Source: Planctomycetota bacterium
GTDB taxonomy: Bacteria > Planctomycetota > PUPC01 > DSUN01
Direction of reading: 5' to 3'
Assembly: GCA_016872875.1 (NCBI GenBank)
Contig: VGYW01000209.1
Location: 1 to 14,444, forward strand
DNA: 14,444 bases
Both the position numbers and the translations under genes were made by a program. This document shows positions 1 to 8,221 of the stretch, in pieces; positions within the stretch are counted from its first letter, which is position 1, and each line of letters begins with the position of its first letter. The notes below the pieces were generated by a model. That model was not told the DNA's origin. It did no database searches and worked only from the letters and a program-made list of their open reading frames with translations.

Positions 1-23
1 ATTTATCGCATTCGGCCACCGGC
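1..23 (+). repeat. Terminal direct repeat, left copy
   Basis: These 23 bases are identical to 14422-14444, the last 23 bases of the window. The repeat may be the overlap of a circular assembly or the shared core of a repeat element at which the contig stopped. The sequence alone cannot decide. Confidence 0.9.
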
Positions 24-185
24 ACGTCTCCTGGAGGCCAGCGCGGCCATTTTCCTGTTGGGGTGCCGGCGGCCCGAAAGCGGAAAATCCTGGGGGTTCG
101 GGGGCAAAGCCCCCGACGCACCGGCCGAAGGCACACCCACGATCTCAAGGACTTGGGACGCTGTCAAGAACTTGGGACGTTCCCA
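1..185. repeat. Left part of a modular palindromic repeat element
   Basis: Three modules recur, inverted, at the right end of the window. Positions 1-25 are mirrored with divergence by 61-88 (the reverse complement shares the ATTT..CGC.TTCGG.C.CCGGCAC pattern), separated by a spacer of about 38 bp. Positions 98-116 form a GC hairpin (TCGGGGGC, loop AAA, GCCCCCGA). Positions 164-185 are the exact reverse complement of 14317-14338. Positions 144-163 are an imperfect tandem copy of that last motif. The order matches the right end in mirror image. No open reading frame here looks real. It resembles a MITE- or REP-like dispersed element; the class is inferred. Confidence 0.7.
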
Positions 186-287
186 TAGAGCTTGGAGCGG
201 CGGGCCGCGAGCCTCGGGAAAGAGCGGCGAAAGCCTCTTCCCTTCGTGGCTCGGCGCTCGTAGCTCGCGGCTCGTGCCTGCCAGGAT

Positions 288-311
288 ACGGGCTCAAGCC
301 CGCACTACGAA
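288..311 (-). repeat. REP-like hairpin, intergenic copy
   Basis: Read on the minus strand it starts TTCGTAGTGC and continues into a hairpin with stem CGGGCT / AGCCCG and a 2-nt loop. It matches 21 of 24 bases of 2048-2071, which lies inside the giant gene. Two of the three differences are a compensating G-C to C-G exchange in the stem, so the fold appears conserved. Confidence 0.65.
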
Positions 312-419
312 CCCGGTGCGCGGCTCGAATGTAACGGGACTGTAACGAAGCAGAAACCCCCTTGCGCCCGACTGGGTGGGTTGATAGCATAGGGGGGATT
401 GATCGAGGCTTCTCGTGCT

Positions 420-492
420 CGTCGTCGTCCTCGTCGTCGTCGAATCTCCTGCTCCTTTCCCCCCTCCGCACTCGACGACGAGGACGACGACG
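420..492. repeat. CGT-type simple repeat in two inverted arms
   Basis: Arm one (420-439) and arm two (473-492) are a perfect 20-bp inverted repeat built of CGT/CCT triplets, enclosing a 33-nt pyrimidine-rich spacer. The transcript could form a long hairpin ending about 55 nt before the next gene. The same plan, with different repeat units, recurs at 5774-5943 and 14142-14213. Confidence 0.8.
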
Positions 493-546
493 ACAACGGC
501 GACGGTGTGAGGCCGCCATCCCCAGTGGTCGGGGTCAAGCGTGACT

Positions 547-3500
547 ATGAGAGTGTTCGTCTCTTGCGCCCTGGCGTTGCTCGCGTCGGCGGGCGTGGGC
601 GGGGATGCGCCCGAGGTGGTCCCACGCGAGGCGATTATCCAGGAGCTCCTCCAGCGCTCGCGGCTGCTGGAGGACGCGCACTTTCGTGTGGCCCGGCCGC
701 TCTACGAGCAATACGTGCGGGAGTCGCTCCAGCCTGCGGCGGCGCTGAGGGCGCCCGTGGCCGTGATCGCGGAGGAGGGGCTATACGCCCTCAGCCTGCC
801 AGCCGACCGCAAGCCCGCGCTGAGCGTGACGCTTCGGCTGCGGGCATTCATCCCCGAACAGTGCGTGAGCCTGCCCGTCCTCTCCGCGGCCTGGGCGTGG
901 GAGGACGTTCGCGTGAACGGCCAGCCGGCCAAGCTCGCGACCGACAAGGGCTGGCTCCGCCTCGCCGCCGACGCGGCCGGCGAATACCGCGTGTCGGCAC
1001 GCCTCACGCTCCGCGAGGTGACGACCGCCGGCGGGTCGCTCGCACTCGATGTCCCGAGCACCGTGCGAACGCTCGTGACGATTGACTCCCCCGATGCCTG
1101 GGAGTTCGCGGTGGAGGGTGCGGCGCGGCCGCTGCGCGGCGAGGCGGGCGGCACGCGCGGCCAGCTCGCCGTCAGCCCCAGGCAAACCCTGCGGGTGAGC
1201 TATGGCCCAGTCCTCCCCGTGACCGAGCGCCCCCCACGCTTCGCCGTGCGGGGCGACGTGGCCTGGAACATAGACGCCGCTCTCCAGCAGGTGGCCGCCG
1301 AGCTCGACGTGGCGATCATCGGAGGGAGCACCGACAGGCTCGACCTCGCGGTGCCCGCCTCCGCCGAACGGCTGAGCATCGGCGGCCCCGACGTGCGCGA
1401 GGCGCAGGTTGGTGGCGGCAAAGCGGTGGTCTTCCTGCGCGGCAAGGTCGCGGAGCGCACGCGGCTCCGCGTGTCGTATGAGATGCCGCTGGCCAAGGGG
1501 GCCGTGCAGCGGCTCGAAGGGCTAGGGCTCGCCGACGGCCACTGGGCGGGCGGGACGCTCGTGGTGACGAACTCCGCGGGCGGCATCGAGCTCCTGCCCG
1601 GCACGCTGGCCGGCCTGAGGCAGATTGCGATGGGCGACGTGGCGGAATCGGCCCGAGCCATCCTCGTCGGCACGCCCGCGGTCGCCTGCGAAATCGCCTC
1701 TCGAACCTGGTCCGCCGAGATCGAAATCCTCGACCTCGGCGAGTTCGCGCTCAAGGAATCCATCGCCGACCTCGCGCACTACGAGGTGTTCTTCCGCGAC
1801 GACGGGATGCTGCTGTGCAAGGCGAGCTACGAGATACGCAACCGCGCCCGCCAGTTCCTCCGCCTCGACCTCCCGCGGGGCGCCAAGGTCCTCCAGGCCC
1901 GCGTGAACGAGGAGCCGAAGCCGCTCAGCCCCGTGCCCGACGCCCCCGACGCCTATCTCTTGCCCCTCGTCCGCTCGCTCGCGAGCGTGAAGGGCCTCGT
2001 GACCTTTCCCGTGGATGTGGTCTTCCTCTGCCGCCTCGATGGCCTCGTTCGTAGTGCGGCCTTCAGGCCGTTCCGCGCCCGGGACGAGGTGGTGTTGCCC
2101 CTGCCGAGGATTGACCTGCCCATCGCCTACGCCTGGTGCGAGGCTTATGTGCCCGACGAGATGAAGGTGAGGAAGTGGACCGGCCCGCTGGCGAAGGTGG
2201 AGCGCTACTCGAACGAGACGGCCACGGCCTCGATGTCCTACGGCCTCGGTCTGGCCGCCGAGGGCTACAAGCCGAAGGAACGCCCCATTCCGCCCGCCGC
2301 GGCGCCGGCCCCCGAGAAGCCGAAGCCCGCGCCGAAGCCCGCGGCGCCCCATCCTCCGACAGCAACGCGGGAGCCGGGGACAAGTGGCCTCGCGGTCTTG
2401 AGCTTCCTGGGCGCGGGGTTCAGGGCTCGTGCGAAGACCCCGCCCGCGCAGCCGATGCCTCAAGCCCAGCCGCCGGCCGGCGGTTTCTATGCAGACGAAC
2501 TCACTGCCCCCGCAAGGACCCTGATCCTGGGCAGGAACTACTACCGCGCGGGGAAGGACTTCTATGAGAAGGGCGACCTCACGAACGCGGCGATGAGCCT
2601 CGAGCAGGCCATCGCCCTCAACCCGAAGTCGCAGGACGCGGACAACGCCCGCAAGCTCCTCGACAACATCAAACTCGTTCAGCCCGGCCCGGCGGCCGGG
2701 GTGCCGCTGTTCAAGTCCCAGACCGAGAAGGCGGGCGAAGTCCAGGTCAAGAAGCAGGTCAAGGCCGGCCTGAAGTCCCTCGAGCAACAGCAGCAGGAGT
2801 ACGTGGAGAAGGGCCTGAAGGCGGCCCGCGAGGGGAAGGGCAAGGAGGCCCAGGCCCAGTTGGGCGCGGCCAAGGCCCTCGGCGAACAGCTCCTCGCCCA
2901 GGGCGCGAACAAGGACGAGGTCGAATCCAGGCTGCGCAACGTGGACGGCACCCTCCAGACCATCCTCAAGGAAGAGCAGTCCCAGCTCGGGCTCTACTAC
3001 GCGAGGGTGGAGGACCTGAAGAAGGCGGGCCGCTACGCCGAGGCCCTCGACCAGGCGAAGCAGCTTCAGCGGCTCGACACCAGCGGCGCGACCGGCGGCG
3101 GCAAGAGCAACCTCCAGCGCGAGATCGAAGACCTCGCAGTCAAGGCCACGAGGCAGAAGTCCCTGGAGCTCGCCCAGCGTCGCCCCGACGACGGCCTCAC
3201 CGCCCAAGCCCAGGGCCAGGTGAGGAAACAGCGTGGTGATCTCCAGGCGGGCTGGGATGTGGCGAATGGCCCGGTTGATAGATGGGGAGCCCAGAGAGAG
3301 GCCGATGGTGACAAAGAGGCAAAGGAGGACATCGTGCTGTTCACGGACGGGCGCGAGCGCCCGGGCGACCGTGGGCGTATCACCACCGATCTGGACCAAG
3401 CGGCTCGCGCGAAGGACGCGGCCATCCGGCGGGATGACTTGCGCAGGTTCGCCCAGCACGCGCTCGCGGACCGCGCACCCGATGAGAAGCCCCCGGCGGA

Positions 3501-5751
3501 GGAGCCGAAGCGGCGCGCCGCCCCCGACGAGAAGCGTGAAGGCCTTGTCGCGCGCGTTGAGGAACGCCGGAAGGAGATCGAGAGGGTCGTGAAGGAGCGG
3601 CGGCGAGGGGCGGAGGAGGACTGGCAGGAGACGCAGGCATTCACGGTTCCCTACGACAAGGTACGCCCTTCCCTCGAGCGTGACAAGCGCGAGGAGGAAT
3701 GGGAGCGGCGGATCAAGGAGGGGCTGAAGAAGAAGGTCACGTTCGACTTCGTGGAGAAGCCGCTCCCAGACGCCCTGAGCTTCCTGAGCGACCTGACGGG
3801 GACGAACGTGGTCCTGGACCCCGACGCGGCGCTCTATGCGAACAAGGTCACGTTGCGGGTAAAGGAGATGGAGGCCGGGGCCGCGCTGGACCAGGTGTTG
3901 AGATTGAACGGCCTCAGCCGCGTGGAGAGGGATGGGGCGCTTTTCGTCTCCCGGCCGGCGGAGATTCACGGGAAGCGCGTGCTGCGGATGTACGATGTGA
4001 CGGACCTGACGATTGACATCAAGGACTTCCAGGGGCGGCGGCAGGCCGTGGCGGGGGAGCCGGCCTTCGTGCCGCAAGCCGGAGCCAAGCAGACGGAGCA
4101 CGAGGCCATCTTCGGCCCGCCGCAGGAGGGCGGCTTGGAGTGGCGGCCGCAACCGCGCGAGAGAGCCAGGCCCGTCATCGTCTTCGAGGACAAGCCGCCC
4201 GAATGGGAGAAGCGAATCCGCGAGGCGCTGAAGAAGAAGGTGACGTTCGACTTCGTCGAGACGCCACTTCAGGACGCAATCAACTTCCTGCAAAGCCTTG
4301 TCGAAGTGACAATCGTGGTGGATACCGCTGCGACAAAGGACGCGCCCGACGTGACCCTGCGCGTGGGCCACATGGAGTTGGGACAGGCACTCAACTGGAT
4401 CATGAAACTCACGGGGCTGGCCTACACGATCAAGGACGAGGCGGTGTTCATCAGCAAGCCGGAACACCTCCGCGAGCCGGTGAAGGTGGTGGCGCGCATC
4501 TACGACGTGACCCGGCTGGTGGACGAGTTCAAGAAGCCGTCGCGGCGGCGTCGGGACGAGGAGGCAGTGACCGGCCCCACGCTCGCCGAGTTCGTGAAGA
4601 AGACGATTGCCCCCGGGACCTGGGACGAGCCGGGCGACGCGGTGGGCTACGCGATAGAGTACCGCGCGGGAAAGCTCCTCGTCACCCACACCACCGAGGT
4701 GCAGAACCAGGTGGCGTCGCTCATCGCGGACTTCCAAAGGGACTGGACCAAGGAGGGGCAGGCGCCGGGGAAGGGGGGCGCGGTGACTCAGAGCTACGAC
4801 GTGCGCGACCTCGTGCGCGACAGCCAGGAGGAGGCGAAGAAGCTCGAAGAGAAGCTCCGCGAGGCGACCACCCCGGCCTGGGGGGATGCGAAGGGGTCGC
4901 CCTACACGATCAGCTATCGCAACGGCCGCATCGTGGTGGTCCACACGCCCGAGGTTCACCACCAGATCGAGCAGCTCATGAACGAGTTCCGCACTGCCCG
5001 CGGCCCGCAGGTCGAGGTGGGCCAGCAGATTACGCTCCAGAAGGCGAGCGGGAAGCAGACCGAGATCGCCGACACGGGGCTGGTCGCCAACGACCCGGCG
5101 TTCCAGACCTTCGTGAGGCGGAACTACGACTGGTCGTTCGAGGCGCGGGGCTTCGTGGACGCGGCGGACCGCGGCCAAGACCCTGACGACATAGCCAACT
5201 TCGGGGGGACGCTCGCGTTCAACCTCGGCCAGAAGGTGCAGGTGAACGGGATCAACCTGAACGTGGCGGAGGGGGAGGCCAATGGGATCGGCGTGAGCTT
5301 CAGCGTCGGGAACAACGACCTGTCATACGCGGTGGTGGACGAGGCGCAGCTTCGCACGCTGCTTGAGCTGGATGCGGCGAAGAAGCGGGGCCGCGTGGCC
5401 GCGAACCCCAACGCCCAGGAGACCATCGTGGGCACCGACGCGCTACTCTCCAACGACATGCGGGCAAACGTCCGCTTCGCGGGCGACACGGGCAACACCC
5501 TCGACATCAATGGCAACCCGATTCAGTTGCCCCACCAGAAGTACATCCTCATCAACAATGGGGATTACCTGACCGCGGTTCAGGCGAACCCGATGCAGCA
5601 CTGGACCGACCCGCTGAACCCGTTCCCGTTCGCGGTGACGGCGCCCGAGATCGAGGTGCCGCGGGTGGGACAGTTGGCGAAGTTCGAGAAGACCCTCGTC
5701 GAGCCGGGCGATGAGCTGGTGCTGAGGGCCAGCTATCGCTATTCGCGGTAG
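547..5751 (+). CDS. Giant secreted protein with TPR region and two STN (secretin N-terminal) domains
   Basis: About 1734 residues. An N-terminal signal peptide is visible (MRVF, then a hydrophobic stretch to about residue 20), so export is likely. Residues ~240-500 are beta-rich and match the next gene in order (shared RNxxxQFLRxxLPxGA and FPVDxVx motifs). A Pro/Ala/Lys linker lies near 575-610, a TPR-like unit at ~654-708, charged coiled-coil-like sequence at ~730-1030 with another TPR-like helix pair near 817-845. Two STN-like domains (each with LKKKVTFDFVE) begin near 1052 and 1219. Two YDV-started repeats follow (~1319 and ~1415), each ending in a secretin-N-like 'EVxxQIxxL' helix. The last ~235 residues are unassigned. 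I see no secretin beta-barrel signature, so pore formation is not supported. ATG 547 is preferred over GTG 541, six bases upstream; neither has a good Shine-Dalgarno. An envelope scaffold or secretin-like assembly factor is inferred. Confidence 0.85.
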   Translation: MRVFVSCALALLASAGVGGDAPEVVPREAIIQELLQRSRLLEDAHFRVARPLYEQYVRESLQPAAALRAPVAVIAEEGLYALSLPADRKPALSVTLRLRAFIPEQCVSLPVLSAAWAWEDVRVNGQPAKLATDKGWLRLAADAAGEYRVSARLTLREVTTAGGSLALDVPSTVRTLVTIDSPDAWEFAVEGAARPLRGEAGGTRGQLAVSPRQTLRVSYGPVLPVTERPPRFAVRGDVAWNIDAALQQVAAELDVAIIGGSTDRLDLAVPASAERLSIGGPDVREAQVGGGKAVVFLRGKVAERTRLRVSYEMPLAKGAVQRLEGLGLADGHWAGGTLVVTNSAGGIELLPGTLAGLRQIAMGDVAESARAILVGTPAVACEIASRTWSAEIEILDLGEFALKESIADLAHYEVFFRDDGMLLCKASYEIRNRARQFLRLDLPRGAKVLQARVNEEPKPLSPVPDAPDAYLLPLVRSLASVKGLVTFPVDVVFLCRLDGLVRSAAFRPFRARDEVVLPLPRIDLPIAYAWCEAYVPDEMKVRKWTGPLAKVERYSNETATASMSYGLGLAAEGYKPKERPIPPAAAPAPEKPKPAPKPAAPHPPTATREPGTSGLAVLSFLGAGFRARAKTPPAQPMPQAQPPAGGFYADELTAPARTLILGRNYYRAGKDFYEKGDLTNAAMSLEQAIALNPKSQDADNARKLLDNIKLVQPGPAAGVPLFKSQTEKAGEVQVKKQVKAGLKSLEQQQQEYVEKGLKAAREGKGKEAQAQLGAAKALGEQLLAQGANKDEVESRLRNVDGTLQTILKEEQSQLGLYYARVEDLKKAGRYAEALDQAKQLQRLDTSGATGGGKSNLQREIEDLAVKATRQKSLELAQRRPDDGLTAQAQGQVRKQRGDLQAGWDVANGPVDRWGAQREADGDKEAKEDIVLFTDGRERPGDRGRITTDLDQAARAKDAAIRRDDLRRFAQHALADRAPDEKPPAEEPKRRAAPDEKREGLVARVEERRKEIERVVKERRRGAEEDWQETQAFTVPYDKVRPSLERDKREEEWERRIKEGLKKKVTFDFVEKPLPDALSFLSDLTGTNVVLDPDAALYANKVTLRVKEMEAGAALDQVLRLNGLSRVERDGALFVSRPAEIHGKRVLRMYDVTDLTIDIKDFQGRRQAVAGEPAFVPQAGAKQTEHEAIFGPPQEGGLEWRPQPRERARPVIVFEDKPPEWEKRIREALKKKVTFDFVETPLQDAINFLQSLVEVTIVVDTAATKDAPDVTLRVGHMELGQALNWIMKLTGLAYTIKDEAVFISKPEHLREPVKVVARIYDVTRLVDEFKKPSRRRRDEEAVTGPTLAEFVKKTIAPGTWDEPGDAVGYAIEYRAGKLLVTHTTEVQNQVASLIADFQRDWTKEGQAPGKGGAVTQSYDVRDLVRDSQEEAKKLEEKLREATTPAWGDAKGSPYTISYRNGRIVVVHTPEVHHQIEQLMNEFRTARGPQVEVGQQITLQKASGKQTEIADTGLVANDPAFQTFVRRNYDWSFEARGFVDAADRGQDPDDIANFGGTLAFNLGQKVQVNGINLNVAEGEANGIGVSFSVGNNDLSYAVVDEAQLRTLLELDAAKKRGRVAANPNAQETIVGTDALLSNDMRANVRFAGDTGNTLDINGNPIQLPHQKYILINNGDYLTAVQANPMQHWTDPLNPFPFAVTAPEIEVPRVGQLAKFEKTLVEPGDELVLRASYRYSR
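2048..2071 (+). repeat. REP-like hairpin inside the giant gene
   Basis: A copy of the intergenic hairpin at 288-311 lies in frame within the coding sequence, with stem CGGCCT / AGGCCG (2057-2062 and 2065-2070) around a 2-nt loop. It is translated as VRSAAFRPF. The stem differs from the other copy by a base-pair-preserving change. It falls just after the domain shared with the next gene, so it may mark a tolerant linker. Confidence 0.6.
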
Positions 5752-5773
5752 GGCGAGGGGGATTGGCAAGAAA

Positions 5774-5943
5774 GGGACCACAGGGACCACAAGGACCACA
5801 GGGACAAGCAGGGCAACCGGTCCCTGTGCTACAAACATGCAGAATCTTGTTTTCCGGAAAGATTTTTCCTCCGCGTTTGGTTGCGGCTTGCCGCGATGGG
5901 GTCCCTGTGGTCCCTGTGGTCCCTGTGGTCCCTGTGGTCCCTT
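5774..5943. repeat. 9-mer GTCCCTGTG tandem repeat in two inverted arms
   Basis: The right arm (5901-5943) has four perfect GTCCCTGTG units plus a partial one. The left arm (5774-5805) has about three and a half units in reverse complement, one with a base change. A stray unit lies at 5820-5828. The spacer holds TTTCCGGAAA (5851-5860), a perfect 10-bp palindrome, flanked by AATCTT (5843-5848) and AAGATT (5859-5864) followed by T residues; this could act as a weak terminator of the upstream gene. The block fills most of the 230-bp gap between the two secreted-protein genes. Confidence 0.85.
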
Positions 5944-5967
5944 GGGAACGATTCGGATAACCTCTTG

Positions 5968-5975
5968 AAAGGAGG
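5968..5975 (+). promoter_or_regulatory. Strong Shine-Dalgarno site
   Basis: AAAGGAGG lies 6 bases before ATG 5982 and fixes the start of the second secreted-protein gene. Confidence 0.8.
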
Positions 5976-5981
5976 CCGACG

Positions 5982-8000
5982 ATGCGTCGAATGGCGATGG
6001 TTGGGCTTGTTGGGCTGGCGGTGCTGGCGGCGCCGTGGGCGGGGGCGGGCGAGCCGCCCGCAGGGGCCTCGCGCGAGAAGGGCGAGGTGACGCTTAGCTG
6101 GGACCAGTTCGTGAAGATCACGGGCTACGACCCTGCGAACAAGAGCGGCGGCATCCTGACCATCCCCTGGGCCGAGGTGCAGAACCTCCTCGGAGTTAAG
6201 GTGGAGAAGATGGGCCAGGCCGCCACGGTGGACCTGCCCTGGACCGAGTTCAAGGCCCTCCTGGAGTGGTCCATCCAGCAGAAGGCGGGCAAGGCCACCA
6301 CCCCGCCCCCGACCGACTACGTGGTGGCGTCGAGCGAATACACGGGCAGCCTGACCGACGACGGGGCGAGCCTGACGCTGAAGCTCAAGGCCGAGGTGCT
6401 GAAGCAGAAGGCCTGGACCCGCATCCCCGTCCTCCCCGGCACCGTGGCCATCACAAAGAGCACGCTGCCCGACGGCGTGTTCCTCAACAGCACGGGGCAG
6501 GCCTACGAAATCCTCACGGAGAAGACCGGCGCCCTCGATGTCACGCTCGAGTTCGCCGTCGCCGTCGAGAAGGAGGCAGGGATCAACCGCGTGAACTTCC
6601 AGCGGATCACGCCGGGCGCCAGCATCCTGGACCTCACGGTTGCGCGGGAGGGGGTGGATGTGAAGGTGACGGGCGCGCAGTCGCAGCTCGTGAAGACGGC
6701 GGCGGGTAAGACCCAGGTTGCGGCGGCGATTGCCAGCGGCGTGCCGCTCTCCGTGGCCTGGGAGCGCGCGCTGCCGAAGGTGGAGGCCGCGCCGACCAAG
6801 CTCTACGCCGAGACCAGCACCCTCGTGGGCGTGGCCGAGGGCGTGCTGATTTGCCAGGAGAGCGTGAACTTCAACATCCTGCACACCGCGGTGCGCGAGC
6901 TGAAGCTCAAAGTGCCTACGGACACGAGTGTGCTGACGGTGACGGGCCAGAACGTGCAGGACTGGCGCGTGGCGGGGCAAGGGGACCTCACGGTGGTCTT
7001 CCGCAACGAGGTCATAGGCTCGACCCAGCTCAACATCAGCTTCGAGCGGGTGGTGAAGGACGCGGTCGAGGCGCCCGTGGTCCGCGCCGTGGGCGTCGAG
7101 CGCGAGAAGGGCTTCATCGGGGTGTTCGCGGTCACGAACGTCGAGATCGCCACGGGCGAGAAGCTGGCGGGCGCGCGGCAGATAGACGTGCGGCAGCTCC
7201 CCGCGGACATCGTGGCGATGACCAAGCAGCCCATCCTGCTGGCCTTCCGCTACGTGGGCGAGCAGGCCAGCATCCCGCTCACGGTCAAGCGCCACACCGA
7301 GGTGGGCGTGCTGGTGACGATAGTGGACAGCGCGCTCTTCACCGCGATGCAGCTCAACGATGGCCGCCGCATGACCAAGGTCGTCTACACCGTGCGGAAC
7401 AACCGCAACCAGTTCCTGCGGATGAAGCTGCCGCAGGGCGCCGACATCTGGTCGGTCGAGGTCGGCGGCAACACCGCCTCGCCCGCGAAGGACGAGAAGG
7501 GCAACGTGCTCGTGCCCCTCATCCGCAGCGGCGGCGGCGCGCAGGAGATGGCGTCGTTCCCCGTGGACATCGTCTACGTGGAGGCGCCCGCGGCGGCGAC
7601 GCCGACGCACGGGAAGCTGCGGGTGGAGCTGCCCACGGTGGACGCGCCCGCGATGCAGATCATGTTCAACTACTACCTGCCGCCCGAGGGCAGCTACACG
7701 GTGGGGCTGTTCGGCTGGAGCGGCTTCTCGGGGCCGTTGCGGGTCGTCAAGGAGTTCACCGACCTCGCCACTGGGCAGGAGCGGGTCGTCGTCCGCCACG
7801 ATGCCCAGAAGCAGGCCCAGCAGATGGACGAACAGGTCCAGCAGCGGGTCGAGCGCGAGGCTCGGGCCGCGGGGGTCGAGCCGATCCGCGTGCGCCTGCC
7901 CATCCAGGGCAAGCACTTCAAGCTCGAAAAGCTCCTCGCCCTGCCCCAGGACGCCCTCTGGTTCGAGGTGAGCTATCGGGGGTGGGAACCCGCGAAGTAA
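5982..8000 (+). CDS. Secreted protein paralogous to the N-terminal half of the upstream giant protein
   Basis: 672 residues with a clear signal peptide (basic MRR, hydrophobic stretch to about residue 20, A-G-A-G region), so it is probably periplasmic or surface located. Residues 35-100 contain three spaced motifs around W40 (SWDQF), W63 (PWAEV) and W87 (PWTEF), 23-24 residues apart. Residues ~280-536 follow the same order as ~240-500 of the preceding gene, including RNNRNQFLRMKLPQGA and FPVDIVYVE. The C-terminus holds a Gln/Glu-rich helix (~605-630). I recognise no catalytic motif and do not assign a function. Same strand and order suggest it works with the giant protein, but the 230-bp repeat-filled gap means cotranscription is not assured. 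Confidence 0.85.
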   Translation: MRRMAMVGLVGLAVLAAPWAGAGEPPAGASREKGEVTLSWDQFVKITGYDPANKSGGILTIPWAEVQNLLGVKVEKMGQAATVDLPWTEFKALLEWSIQQKAGKATTPPPTDYVVASSEYTGSLTDDGASLTLKLKAEVLKQKAWTRIPVLPGTVAITKSTLPDGVFLNSTGQAYEILTEKTGALDVTLEFAVAVEKEAGINRVNFQRITPGASILDLTVAREGVDVKVTGAQSQLVKTAAGKTQVAAAIASGVPLSVAWERALPKVEAAPTKLYAETSTLVGVAEGVLICQESVNFNILHTAVRELKLKVPTDTSVLTVTGQNVQDWRVAGQGDLTVVFRNEVIGSTQLNISFERVVKDAVEAPVVRAVGVEREKGFIGVFAVTNVEIATGEKLAGARQIDVRQLPADIVAMTKQPILLAFRYVGEQASIPLTVKRHTEVGVLVTIVDSALFTAMQLNDGRRMTKVVYTVRNNRNQFLRMKLPQGADIWSVEVGGNTASPAKDEKGNVLVPLIRSGGGAQEMASFPVDIVYVEAPAAATPTHGKLRVELPTVDAPAMQIMFNYYLPPEGSYTVGLFGWSGFSGPLRVVKEFTDLATGQERVVVRHDAQKQAQQMDEQVQQRVEREARAAGVEPIRVRLPIQGKHFKLEKLLALPQDALWFEVSYRGWEPAK

Positions 8001-8011
8001 GGCAGTAGCCG

Positions 8012-8039
8012 GTGGACAGTGGACAGTGGACGGTGGACA
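8012..8039 (+). repeat. 7-mer GTGGACA tandem repeat
   Basis: Four consecutive heptamers, the third reading GTGGACG, start 12 bases after the stop of the upstream gene. No inverted second arm is visible before the next gene. Heptameric tandem repeats of this kind occur between genes in several bacterial phyla. Confidence 0.8.
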
Positions 8040-8048
8040 GAAGGTAGG

Positions 8049-8083
8049 GCGTGCATACCTGCACGCGGGACCCTTTGGAGGGT
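8049..8083 (+). terminator. Two adjacent hairpins after the second secreted-protein gene
   Basis: GCGTGCA (8049-8055) pairs with TGCACGC (8060-8066) around a 4-nt loop, and ACCCT (8070-8074) pairs with AGGGT (8079-8083). No T-run follows, so a classical intrinsic terminator is not supported. They could be a factor-dependent terminator, an RNA-stability structure or another REP-like unit. Confidence 0.3.
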
Positions 8084-8166
8084 GCGCGCAATGGTGGGGA
8101 GCGGCGCGTCTCCACGCTCGGCGAGCCCGTTGGTCTCAAGGCTCGCTAGAATCCGCCCGGCCGGTC

Positions 8167-8175
8167 TGCTATAAT
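8167..8175 (+). promoter_or_regulatory. Extended -10 promoter for the glycosyltransferase
   Basis: TGCTATAAT is a perfect extended -10 (TGn TATAAT) 46 bases before the ATG. The expected -35 position has no good TTGACA match, consistent with an extended -10 promoter. AGGAAGG about 6 bases before ATG 8222 serves as ribosome binding site. Confidence 0.55.
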
Positions 8176-8221
8176 CCTGGGGATTGGATGGGCGCGATCC
8201 AAGAGAGCAGGAAGGCGGTGG

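Larger units (their letters stand above)
186..540. other. Gene-free upstream region of the giant secreted protein
   Basis: Together with 1-185 this makes 540 bases without a credible gene. It contains a REP-like hairpin (288-311, minus orientation) and an inverted CGT-type simple repeat (420-492). The small open frames here are by-products of simple repeats and encode polyserine or polyarginine. I found no convincing sigma70-type promoter for the downstream gene and no strong Shine-Dalgarno sequence before its start. Confidence 0.6.

Noticed and set aside
399..544. Polyserine and polyarginine small open frames upstream of the giant gene
   Set aside because: Produced by translation of the CGT-type simple repeats; no ribosome binding site and no protein-like sequence.
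1522..5178. 1218-codon open frame antisense to the giant gene
   Set aside because: Composition is Leu/Arg/Val/His/Gly-rich as expected for the complement of GC-rich coding DNA; it has no domain, and the plus strand has clear STN and TPR features.
5774..5943. Possible CRISPR array
   Set aside because: Repeat units are 9 bp and directly adjacent with no unique spacers, and there are no cas genes.
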